The position numbers were made by a program, and so were the translations under genes. The notes below the pieces were generated by a model. It did not search any database. It had not been told where the DNA came from and saw only the letters and a list, made by a program, of their open reading frames with translations. Positions 1 through 6,344 of a DNA stretch of 17,102 bases are shown piece by piece. The stretch spans positions 1 to 17,102 of the forward strand of contig DAOTUC010000002.1 of assembly GCA_034437315.1 (NCBI GenBank), written 5' to 3'. Source of the stretch: DSAR01 sp034437315. GTDB taxonomy: Bacteria > Chloroflexota > Anaerolineae > B4-G1. The stretch's first letter is position 1; each line of letters starts with the position of its first letter.

Positions 1-118
1 TAGCGCCCGCACTACAAACAACGCTCAAAGTATTTGAAACACACCCTTTTGATTAACCACCGCTCGTTTGGCGGGTTGGCAACGAGCCGATTATACCGCC
101 TCATTATCAATTGTCAAC

Positions 119-140
119 GGGAGCGCGCCGGGAGCGCGCC
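119..140. repeat. 11-bp tandem direct repeat upstream of tadA promoter
   Basis: GGGAGCGCGCC occurs twice head to tail (119-129 and 130-140). The period is about one helical turn, and the array ends 15 bases before the proposed -35 box of tadA. It could be an operator, or simply GC-rich slippage; no protein is implicated. Apart from this and a 7-bp stem (GCTCGTT 62-68 with AACGAGC 81-87), I see nothing coding in bases 1-190. Confidence 0.5.
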
Positions 141-155
141 GGGGGCGGAGTTGTA

Positions 156-184
156 TTGCTGCGCCGCATCCCTCATGTTATAAT
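156..184 (+). promoter_or_regulatory. Sigma-70-type promoter of tadA
   Basis: A perfect TATAAT -10 box lies at 179-184. TTGCTG lies at 156-161 with a 17-base spacer; it matches only the TTG part of the -35 consensus. The predicted transcription start, about 7 bases after the -10 box, falls on or next to the GTG start codon at 191, which implies a leaderless mRNA. Assignment is by motif only. Confidence 0.55.
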
Positions 185-190
185 ACCGCG

Positions 191-667
191 GTGAGCAACT
201 TGAGACACGAGAGCGACGTCGCCTGGATGCGCGAAGCGTTGGCAGAGGCGAAGCGAGCGATACGGCACGGGGATGTTCCCATCGGGGCGGTGGCCGTTTA
301 CGAAGGTCAGATTGTCGGTCGGGGGCGCAACCGCAAGGAGGTTGACGCTGACCCCACCGCCCACGCCGAGATGATCGCCCTGCGCGCAGCGTCTCGCGCG
401 CTCGGCCGGTGGCGGCTTTCCGATGTGATTCTATATTGCACGTTGGAACCATGCCCGATGTGCGCGGGAGCGATGGTTTTGGCCCGGTTGCCTCGACTGG
501 TGTATGGAGCCGACGACGACAAGATGGGCGCGGCGGGGTCCGTCGTCGAGATTTTGCGCGATCCGCGGTTCAATCATCAGGTCGCTGTCACGCGCGGGGT
601 GTTGGCCGAAGAATCACAGGCCCTGCTGGAGACATTCTTCGCCAGCCTGCGAAAAAGAGAACGATAG
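191..667 (+). CDS. tadA: tRNA-specific adenosine deaminase TadA
   Basis: A zinc cytidine-deaminase-fold enzyme that converts adenosine-34 to inosine in the anticodon wobble position, classically of tRNA-Arg(ACG). With GTG at 191 the product is 158 residues, usual for the family. The HAE motif (His58, Glu60) and PCPMC motif (Cys88, Cys91) supply the zinc ligands and catalytic glutamate, and the family stretches DVPIGAVAV and GAAGS are present. The open frame extends back to 68, but that extra part is not TadA-like and would run through the promoter. An ATG at 227 would remove the conserved WMREAL helix. No Shine-Dalgarno precedes 191, and the -10 box sits 6 bases upstream, so translation is probably leaderless. 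The gene converges on nnr, leaving 64 bases between the stops. Confidence 0.93.
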   Translation: MSNLRHESDVAWMREALAEAKRAIRHGDVPIGAVAVYEGQIVGRGRNRKEVDADPTAHAEMIALRAASRALGRWRLSDVILYCTLEPCPMCAGAMVLARLPRLVYGADDDKMGAAGSVVEILRDPRFNHQVAVTRGVLAEESQALLETFFASLRKRER

Positions 668-731
668 CGAAACGCCGTCGCCAGGCGGCTGGGCGAAATG
701 TCGCGTCCCCACAAGTTTTCATCGGTTAGCC

Positions 732-2306
732 CTATATCACCCGGTCGACTGCGTAGCGCTCCCGAAGCGCTTCACCCAGGCCGCGCCGGATCATCTTCAT
801 CGCCGGCGGCAGATAGTCCAGGATATCCTGGGCGGTGACGCCGTCCTTTCCCCTATCCTCGGCCGCCAGGTCGCCGGACAGCCCGTGCACGAACACGCCT
901 TGCCTGACAGCGGCTTGCAGGGGCAGCCCCAGGCCGAACATGGCGGCGATGGTTCCCGTCAACACGTCCCCCGACCCCGCCGTGGCCATGCCCGAGTTCC
1001 CGCTGGTGTTGACGAACACACGCCCGTCGGGGTGGCCGATCAGCGAGTGGGCGCCCTTGAGGACGATGACGGCGTTCAACTCGGCGGTCGTGCGCCGCAG
1101 GACGTCGATCTTGTCATCATCTATCTCGCGCACGCTTGCCCCGGTCATTCGGGACATCTCGCCCAGGTGCGGGGTGAGGATGGTCTCCGCCTGTCGTCCC
1201 TTGATGACCGCCAAATCCTCGCACACCGCCGTGATGCCGTCGCCGTCGATGAGGAGCGGCTTGTCGATCTCTGTGGTTAACTCACGAATCAAGCGTTGGG
1301 TTTCCGGGTCCAGGGACAGGCCGGGGCCGATGATGACCATATCCATCCGTTCGGAAAGCGCCAGCAAGGCGGGCTTGTTCTGGCGGGCGATGCTCCCCAA
1401 ATCGGTCTCGGTCTGGGGGTGGAAGACGATCTCGCCGCCTTTGTTGCCGATGAAGGGCACGATGGATCGGGGGGCCGCCAGGCGGGAATAGCCGCCGCCG
1501 GCCTTCAGAAAGGACGAGGCGGCGAAATAGGGCGCTCCAAGGTAACCGGCGGCCCCGGCGATGAACAGCGCCTGGCCAAAGTCGCCCTTGTGACCGTCTC
1601 TGTCCCTGGGCGGAATCTCGACCGGCGGGCTGATCTCGATCTTGAGCCTATCCGCGTCGTACATACTCGGCGGGAAGGAGATGTGCGAGACGTACAGCTT
1701 CCCGCCCAGGTCGTATCCCGGGAAGAGCAGATTGCCGATCTTGGGCAGGCCAAAGGTGACGGTGACGTCCGCTTGGATCGCCGCGCCCATCACCTTGCCC
1801 GTGTCGCCGTGGACGCCGGAGGGGATGTCGACGCTGCACACCCGCTTGCCGCTCCCGTTGATCCGCTCGATGACGTCGTGATACAGCCCTGCGACCTCGC
1901 GGGTGAGACCTGTGCCCAGGATGGCGTCCACGATACAATCGCAGTGGGCGATCTCTGCCTGCGTTTCCCCGGCCGATTCGATCCGGCGCGCCTCAATGGG
2001 CAGCCGGGAGACGATGTCGAAATTTAGCTTCGCCGCGCCTTTGAACTTACCCGGGTCGCCCAGGATGAAGACCTTGACCATCCCCCCGCTGGAGTGGATC
2101 TTGCGCGCTACGACGAGTCCGTCCCCGCCGTTGTTGCCCAACCCGCAGAAGACCACGAATCGCTTACCCGCGACGCCGAACTCGTTGAGCAACGCAAAAT
2201 ACACCGCCTGGCCCGCGTTCTCCATCAGAAGCTCTTCCGCGATGCCGAGTTCCTCAATCGCTTTTCGATCCAATTCCCGCATCTCAGATACTGTACTGAC
2301 TTTCAT
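732..2306 (-). CDS. nnr: Bifunctional NAD(P)H-hydrate repair enzyme (epimerase + ADP/ATP-dependent dehydratase)
   Basis: Repairs NAD(P)H hydrates (NAD(P)HX). The N-terminal YjeF_N domain (about residues 1-215) epimerises R-NAD(P)HX to S, and the C-terminal ribokinase-like domain (about 235-510) dehydrates S-NAD(P)HX using ADP or ATP. Visible motifs are CGLGNNGGDG (residues 54-63), the SVDIPSGVHGDTG loop, TPHLGEM, and the C-terminal AGSGDVLTG phosphate-binding and catalytic signature near residue 443. At 524 residues it has the usual length of the fused form. ATG at 2306 is chosen because an AGGGGG ribosome site lies 6-7 bases upstream and the protein begins MKVSTVSEMRELD, typical of YjeF. The frame stays open to 2372, but that part overlaps a 15-bp tandem repeat and has no family similarity. 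A housekeeping metabolite-repair enzyme, transcribed alone. Confidence 0.95.
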   Translation of the reverse strand: MKVSTVSEMRELDRKAIEELGIAEELLMENAGQAVYFALLNEFGVAGKRFVVFCGLGNNGGDGLVVARKIHSSGGMVKVFILGDPGKFKGAAKLNFDIVSRLPIEARRIESAGETQAEIAHCDCIVDAILGTGLTREVAGLYHDVIERINGSGKRVCSVDIPSGVHGDTGKVMGAAIQADVTVTFGLPKIGNLLFPGYDLGGKLYVSHISFPPSMYDADRLKIEISPPVEIPPRDRDGHKGDFGQALFIAGAAGYLGAPYFAASSFLKAGGGYSRLAAPRSIVPFIGNKGGEIVFHPQTETDLGSIARQNKPALLALSERMDMVIIGPGLSLDPETQRLIRELTTEIDKPLLIDGDGITAVCEDLAVIKGRQAETILTPHLGEMSRMTGASVREIDDDKIDVLRRTTAELNAVIVLKGAHSLIGHPDGRVFVNTSGNSGMATAGSGDVLTGTIAAMFGLGLPLQAAVRQGVFVHGLSGDLAAEDRGKDGVTAQDILDYLPPAMKMIRRGLGEALRERYAVDRVI

Positions 2307-2344
2307 ATTTTGTCCCCCTCGTATGATTTGGATGCGCTTCATTT

Positions 2345-2437
2345 CATTTGAGATCAAGCCATTTGAGATCAAGCGCGTAGTAGGCGATTTATCGCCGTAT
2401 AAAAGTGCGCTGAAGCACCCATTTCAAATGATTTGAG
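2345..2437. repeat. Cluster of direct and inverted repeats upstream of nnr
   Basis: CATTTGAGATCAAGC is repeated exactly in tandem (2345-2359 and 2360-2374). Downstream are GGCGATTTATCGCC (2383-2396), a GTGC/GCAC hairpin (2405-2418) and the 13-base palindrome TCAAATGATTTGA (2424-2436), which shares the ATTTGAG core with the tandem repeat. The cluster lies 39-131 bases before the nnr start and 78 bases before the tRNA gene. It may be an operator array for nnr or a dispersed intergenic repeat. Confidence 0.6.
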
Positions 2438-2486
2438 CCTGTTTGGATGCGCAAGATTGGCGGGTGGTAAAAATGGGAAATAGTGG

Positions 2487-2492
2487 TAGAAT
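2487..2492 (+). promoter_or_regulatory. Putative -10 box of tRNA-Ser
   Basis: TAGAAT (5 of 6 against TATAAT) lies 22 bases before the mature tRNA 5' end, giving a short leader for RNase P to remove. No convincing -35 box is seen at 16-18 bases spacing; TTGGCG at 2457 is too far away. Confidence 0.4.
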
Positions 2493-2514
2493 AGTTGGCG
2501 GCGTTGACCATCTC

Positions 2515-2602
2515 GGAAGGGTGCCGGAGTGGACGATCGGGGCGGTCTCGAAAACCGTTGTAGTCTTATAGGCTACCGTGGGTTCGAATCCCACCCCTTC
2601 CG
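2515..2602 (+). tRNA. tRNA-Ser (anticodon CGA)
   Basis: An 88-base class II tRNA. The acceptor stem is GGAAGGG (2515-2521) with CCCTTCC (2595-2601) and discriminator G2602. The D stem is CCG/CGG. The anticodon stem is 2542-2546 with 2554-2558 around loop CTCGAAA, placing anticodon CGA at 2549-2551 to read UCG. The long variable arm (2560-2565 with 2571-2576, 6 bp) is the serine hallmark. The T arm is GTGGG-TTCGAAT-CCCAC. The 3' CCA is not encoded (GCCT follows), so it must be added by tRNA nucleotidyltransferase. Confidence 0.97.
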
Positions 2603-2615
2603 CCTGACGGATCGC

Positions 2616-2681
2616 CCAACGGTCCCCACATCTGCTGCTCAAGCTGACGACAGCAATTGCAGCAGGTGTGGGGACCGTTGG
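2616..2681. terminator. Strong hairpin between tRNA-Ser and convergent pdp
   Basis: A 23-bp stem (2616-2638 with 2659-2681, including one G-U pair) closes a 20-base loop that itself contains GCTG/CAGC (2643-2646, 2651-2654). Outer CTGACG (2604-2609) and CGTCAG (2682-2687) extend it across a bulge. It starts 14 bases after the tRNA and ends 21 bases beyond the phosphorylase stop. Neither strand shows a U-tract, so it is either a bidirectional or factor-assisted terminator or a palindromic repeat. Confidence 0.6.
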
Positions 2682-2701
2682 CGTCAGCGCTCTCTCGGAC
2701 G

Positions 2702-4009
2702 CTATTCGCTGATGCGTCTGTAGAATAGGGGCAGCCGCTGGACCGGGCTATCGCTAAACGTGTGAGCGGCTAACACGCGCTCCCGGGCGATCGCCAGTCC
2801 CTCCCGGTCGTTGGCGTGGATGGTGAACAGGGGGGTATCCTTCTGCACCAGATCGCCTATTTTGTAGTGGATGATCAGGCCGACGCTGTGGTCGATGGCG
2901 TCTCCCTTTTTCCTTCGCCCGCCTCCCAAGTCCATCACCGCCATACCAACCTCGGCGGCGTCGATGCCGGATAGATAGCCGCTGCGCGGCGCGGGCACTG
3001 CTTCGACGACGTCGGCCTGGGGGAGTTTGTCCGGGTTGTCGATGGCGGCGACGTCTCCGCCCTGGGCTGCCACCAGTTCCCGGAATTTGCGCCACGCCGC
3101 CCCCGAGGCCAGCGTCTCCAACGCCAACGTCAGGGCGGCGTTGGTGTCGGAGGCCTTATCAGCCTGTAACAACATCTCAGCCGCCACGACCATGCAATGC
3201 TCACGAAAGTCGATGGGGCCGCTTTCGTGCAGGGTGTTGATCGCTTCGCGTACCTCCAGGACGTTCCCCACTGCCCAACCTAGCGGCTGGTTCATATCGG
3301 AGATGAGGGCGGTCACCCGGCGCCCGGCCTGTTTTCCCACCTGGACCATCGCCTTCGCCAGTTCCTCCGCTTTCTCCAACGTCTTCATAAACGCGCCATT
3401 GCCCATTTTGACATCCAAAACGATGACGTCCGCGCCGGCGGCCAGTTTCTTGCTCATAATCGAGCTGACAATGAGGGGCGTCGATTCGACGGTGGCGGTC
3501 ACGTCGCGCAGGGCGTAGAGTTTGCGATCCGCCGGGGCCAGGTCGGCGCTCTGACCGGTCAACACGAGGTTGATCTCCTGGAGTTGCCGCCGGAATTCGG
3601 CCTCGCTCAGGACGGCCCGGTAACCGGGGATCGATTCCAGCTTGTCAATGGTGCCGCCGGTGAAGCCCAGGCCGCGCCCCGTCATCTTGGCGACGGGCAA
3701 GCCGCAGGCCGCAATCAAGGGCGCGACGACCAAGCTGACCTTGTCGCCCACGCCGCCCGTCGAGTGCTTGTCGACCGTAAAAGGCGCGATGTCTTTCAGA
3801 TCGAGGGTATCGCCGGAGTGGGCCATCGCCATCGTCAGATCATAGGTCTCCTGAGCGGTCATGCCGTTTAGATAGATCGCCATTAACCAGGCTGCGGCCT
3901 GGTAATCGGGGATTTCATCGCGGACGTATTCCTGGATGAAATATTCGATCTCCTCCTTAGACAATGCTTTTCCATCCCGTTTTTTAGTGATCAGTTCTGT
4001 GGGTTGCAT
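2702..4009 (-). CDS. pdp: Pyrimidine-nucleoside (thymidine) phosphorylase
   Basis: Catalyses reversible phosphorolysis of thymidine, deoxyuridine and/or uridine to base plus (deoxy)ribose-1-phosphate in pyrimidine salvage. It has KHSTGGVGDK (81-90, phosphate site) and the thymidine-phosphorylase signature TGRGLGFTGGTIDKLE (110-125). The pyrimidine-site residues Arg168, Ser183 and Lys187 are at the numbering I recall for Bacillus-type enzymes. The 435-residue length suits PyNP or DeoA; Pdp is preferred on overall pattern but specificity is not proven. ATG at 4009 is chosen over the ATG at 4015 because the AAAGGG ribosome site sits 6 bases from it but touches the earlier one. The first base of the MITE-like element is only 18 bases upstream of 4009, so the promoter must lie within or beyond that element. 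Confidence 0.92.
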   Translation of the reverse strand: MQPTELITKKRDGKALSKEEIEYFIQEYVRDEIPDYQAAAWLMAIYLNGMTAQETYDLTMAMAHSGDTLDLKDIAPFTVDKHSTGGVGDKVSLVVAPLIAACGLPVAKMTGRGLGFTGGTIDKLESIPGYRAVLSEAEFRRQLQEINLVLTGQSADLAPADRKLYALRDVTATVESTPLIVSSIMSKKLAAGADVIVLDVKMGNGAFMKTLEKAEELAKAMVQVGKQAGRRVTALISDMNQPLGWAVGNVLEVREAINTLHESGPIDFREHCMVVAAEMLLQADKASDTNAALTLALETLASGAAWRKFRELVAAQGGDVAAIDNPDKLPQADVVEAVPAPRSGYLSGIDAAEVGMAVMDLGGGRRKKGDAIDHSVGLIIHYKIGDLVQKDTPLFTIHANDREGLAIARERVLAAHTFSDSPVQRLPLFYRRISE

Positions 4010-4027
4010 ATTCATCCCTTTCTATAA

Positions 4028-4164
4028 CTGGAGTTTTCCAGTCAATCGTCATTAGAATTCGGAAGTCTCAAAAGGCGCATTGAACAACCGATTTGATAGT
4101 CAATCAACTTTGCCTCCGAGATACTCGACGGAAGACTTCCGAATTCTTAAGTGGAAAACTCCAA
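4028..4164. mobile_element. MITE-like element, copy 1 (137 bp)
   Basis: A non-coding element with terminal inverted repeats. The ends CTGGAGTTTTCCA and (reversed) TTGGAGTTTTCCA match at 12 of 13, and an inner 15-base inverted pair AGAATTCGGAAGTCT lies at 4054-4068 and 4133-4147. TTCTATAA flanks it directly on both sides (4020-4027 and 4165-4172), consistent with an 8-bp target duplication. A second copy in opposite orientation lies at 13001-13136. No transposase is present in the window, so any movement would need one supplied in trans. Confidence 0.8.
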
Positions 4165-4174
4165 TTCTATAAAA

Positions 4175-4205
4175 GTTTGTGGGTTACCTGTCATTATACA
4201 CAAAC
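4175..4205. promoter_or_regulatory. Inverted repeat upstream of the mtaD-CYTH promoter
   Basis: GTTTGTG (4175-4181) and CACAAAC (4199-4205) form a perfect 7-bp inverted repeat with 17 bases between. It ends 17 bases before the proposed -35 box of the downstream gene. Possible operator for an unknown regulator; a chance occurrence is not excluded. Confidence 0.35.
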
Positions 4206-4222
4206 ACTGAGAGTTTGGAAAA

Positions 4223-4251
4223 TTGCACGATGATTGGATTCGGTCTATAAT
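4223..4251 (+). promoter_or_regulatory. Promoter of the mtaD-CYTH gene
   Basis: TTGCAC (4223-4228) and a perfect TATAAT (4246-4251) are separated by 17 bases. The predicted start is near 4258, giving a leader of about 29 bases that contains the AAGGAG ribosome site before ATG 4287. Confidence 0.65.
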
Positions 4252-4286
4252 GAACTCCTTTATTGACTGAGCAAAAGGAGTGATCT

Positions 4287-6290
4287 ATGAAAACTGTGGA
4301 CGTGATTTTGACGAATGCTTGTCTCATAACGATGAACGACGATTTTGATCTCTTGACGCCCGGCGCGCTCGCTGTGCGGGAGGGGTGTATCGAAGCGGTC
4401 GGGCCGGTCGATGAGATCATGGCCGCCTACGAGGGCGACGACGTGGTCGATTGCAGCGGCTGCGCGGTGATTCCCGGGTTGATCAACGGCCATACCCACG
4501 CCCCAATGACCCTGTTGCGAGGCGTGGCCGACGATCTGCGATTGGACGTGTGGTTGATGGGATATATGATGCCGGTGGAAAACGAGTTTGTGCGGCCCGA
4601 TTTCTGCTGGTTGGGGACCCAATTGGCCTGCGCGGAGATGATCCGTTCCGGCGTCACTTGTTTCGCCGATATGTATTATTACGAGGAAGCGGTAGCCGAC
4701 GCGGCCGCCCAGGCCGGGATGCGGGCCGTCTGCGCCGAGACGTTACTCAAGTTCTCGACCCCCGACGCGCTGAGTTACGACGAAAGCCTGGAGCACACCC
4801 ACGATTTCATCCAGCGTTGGAAGGGGCATCCCCTGATCATGCCCGCTCTGGGGCCGCACGCCGCCTACACGACGACCGACGACCTGCTGCAACAGTGCGC
4901 TCAACTCGCGTTGGAGTTCGACGTCCCCTTGCACATCCACATCGCGGAGACGGAACAGGAGGTGAACGAGCATCGGGATGAATATGGCATGCCAGTCGTG
5001 CCGTGGGTGAAGAAGCAAGGGGTGTTCGAAGCCAAGGCCACAGCCGCCCACTGTGTCCATCTGGACGAGGGGGAGATGCGCACGTTGAAGAATCACGATG
5101 TGGGCGTGGTCCACAACCCCTCCAGCAATCTCAAACTGGCCAGCGGTTTCGCGCCGGTCGCCCAGATGCTCGACATCGGCATCAATGTGGGGATCGGCAC
5201 CGACGGCCCCGCCAGCAACAACGACCTCGATATGTGGGAGGAGATGCGGTTGGCGGCCTTGCTCGCCAAAGGGGTGAGCGGAGACCCGACCGCGCTCCCG
5301 GCCCGTCAGGCCCTGGCGATGGCGACCATCGGCGGCGCGCGGGCGTTGCACATCGACTCCCACGTGGGATCGTTGGAACCGGGAAAGCGGGCCGACGTCA
5401 CTGTCGTCGATCTGCGCCGCGTCCACCTGACGCCCAAATTTACCCGGGACCCCGAGGCTATTTACGCCCAACTGGTCTACGCGGCCAAGGGGAGCGATGT
5501 GCGCGACGTGATGTGCCAGGGACAATGGCTGATGCGCGAGCGAGCGCTGCTCACTCTGGACGAGCAAGCGTTGATGGACGAGGCGGCGGGCGTGGCGAGC
5601 AAGGTCGACGCCTTCCTGATCCAGCGGGAGGAGAGTGTGCTCCGCAAGCTTTTAGCCATCGGGGAAGTCGCCCAGACGAAGATGTTCGAGGTGCAGGTCA
5701 AGGTATTGCTGCCCAACGACGCGCCGGTCGAGAAACTGTTGAGTGACCCCGGTATAGAGATTGTCAAACCCTCGGTCCGGCGGCAGTACGACACCTACTT
5801 CCTGTTTGAGGACGTCTACCACAGCCGTCTGCGTTACCGCGAGGACGAGGTGCTGGACGAGATAGGAGAAGTGGAGGACGTCTTCTACCGGCTGACGCTT
5901 TCGACCGAGACGAAGGAACGAGAATACGCGTGCTCGATCTTGCTCTCCCGTTCCCGTTTCGACGCCCCGGCGACGCGCAGCCAGCGCTTCTATCGTGAGT
6001 ATTTCAACCCGGCGAGCGCCATCAAGGTCCAGAAGAGGCGCGAGCGTTACCGGGTTCGCTACGGCGGCACCGATTTCGCCATCAACGTGGACCGGTTGAC
6101 GCAACCGGCGTTGCCTGGCGTGTTCCTGGAGATCAAGAGCCGCACCTGGTCGCGGCAGGACGCCGAGCGGAAGGCGGAGCTAATCAGCGAGATGCTGGCT
6201 TTGTTCGATGTCCAGGAGCAGGAATTGCTGAAACAGGAATACGTGGAACTGGCGATGGAGGCGGAGCGCTTGAGCGAGGGCGCGCCATAG
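4287..6290 (+). CDS. MtaD-type amidohydrolase fused to a C-terminal CYTH domain
   Basis: Residues 1-440 are a complete metal-dependent amidohydrolase of the 5'-methylthioadenosine/S-adenosylhomocysteine deaminase type. Expected metal and catalytic residues are His69 and His71 (GHTHAP), His218, Glu221 (HIHIAETEQE), His255 and Asp306 (GTDGPASNN). This half probably deaminates an adenosine-like nucleoside; related family members use other substrates. Residues about 465-645 are a CYTH (triphosphate-tunnel) domain: FEVQVKV at 467-473 in place of the usual ExExK, RLRYR near 514-518, YRLTLST, KVQKRRERYRVRY near 580-592, NVDRL and FLEIKS (613-618). About 25 helical residues link the halves. MtaD alone is about 430-450 residues, so the other 220 are an added module. 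The AAGGAG site is 7 bases before ATG. The gene is monocistronic and divergent from pdp. Confidence 0.9.
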   Translation: MKTVDVILTNACLITMNDDFDLLTPGALAVREGCIEAVGPVDEIMAAYEGDDVVDCSGCAVIPGLINGHTHAPMTLLRGVADDLRLDVWLMGYMMPVENEFVRPDFCWLGTQLACAEMIRSGVTCFADMYYYEEAVADAAAQAGMRAVCAETLLKFSTPDALSYDESLEHTHDFIQRWKGHPLIMPALGPHAAYTTTDDLLQQCAQLALEFDVPLHIHIAETEQEVNEHRDEYGMPVVPWVKKQGVFEAKATAAHCVHLDEGEMRTLKNHDVGVVHNPSSNLKLASGFAPVAQMLDIGINVGIGTDGPASNNDLDMWEEMRLAALLAKGVSGDPTALPARQALAMATIGGARALHIDSHVGSLEPGKRADVTVVDLRRVHLTPKFTRDPEAIYAQLVYAAKGSDVRDVMCQGQWLMRERALLTLDEQALMDEAAGVASKVDAFLIQREESVLRKLLAIGEVAQTKMFEVQVKVLLPNDAPVEKLLSDPGIEIVKPSVRRQYDTYFLFEDVYHSRLRYREDEVLDEIGEVEDVFYRLTLSTETKEREYACSILLSRSRFDAPATRSQRFYREYFNPASAIKVQKRRERYRVRYGGTDFAINVDRLTQPALPGVFLEIKSRTWSRQDAERKAELISEMLALFDVQEQELLKQEYVELAMEAERLSEGAP

Positions 6291-6344
6291 GCCCGATGAA
6301 TTCCAAGTGTAGGGTGGACATGGGTGTCAAGCCATCTGAAGAGC

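Noticed and set aside
2307..2372. Longer N-terminus for nnr
   Set aside because: It runs over the tandem repeat, has no ribosome site, and the YjeF pattern begins at 2306.
4743..5567. Minus-strand open frame of 274 codons inside the mtaD-CYTH gene
   Set aside because: Histidine- and arginine-rich composition with no motif; the plus strand carries the conserved deaminase.
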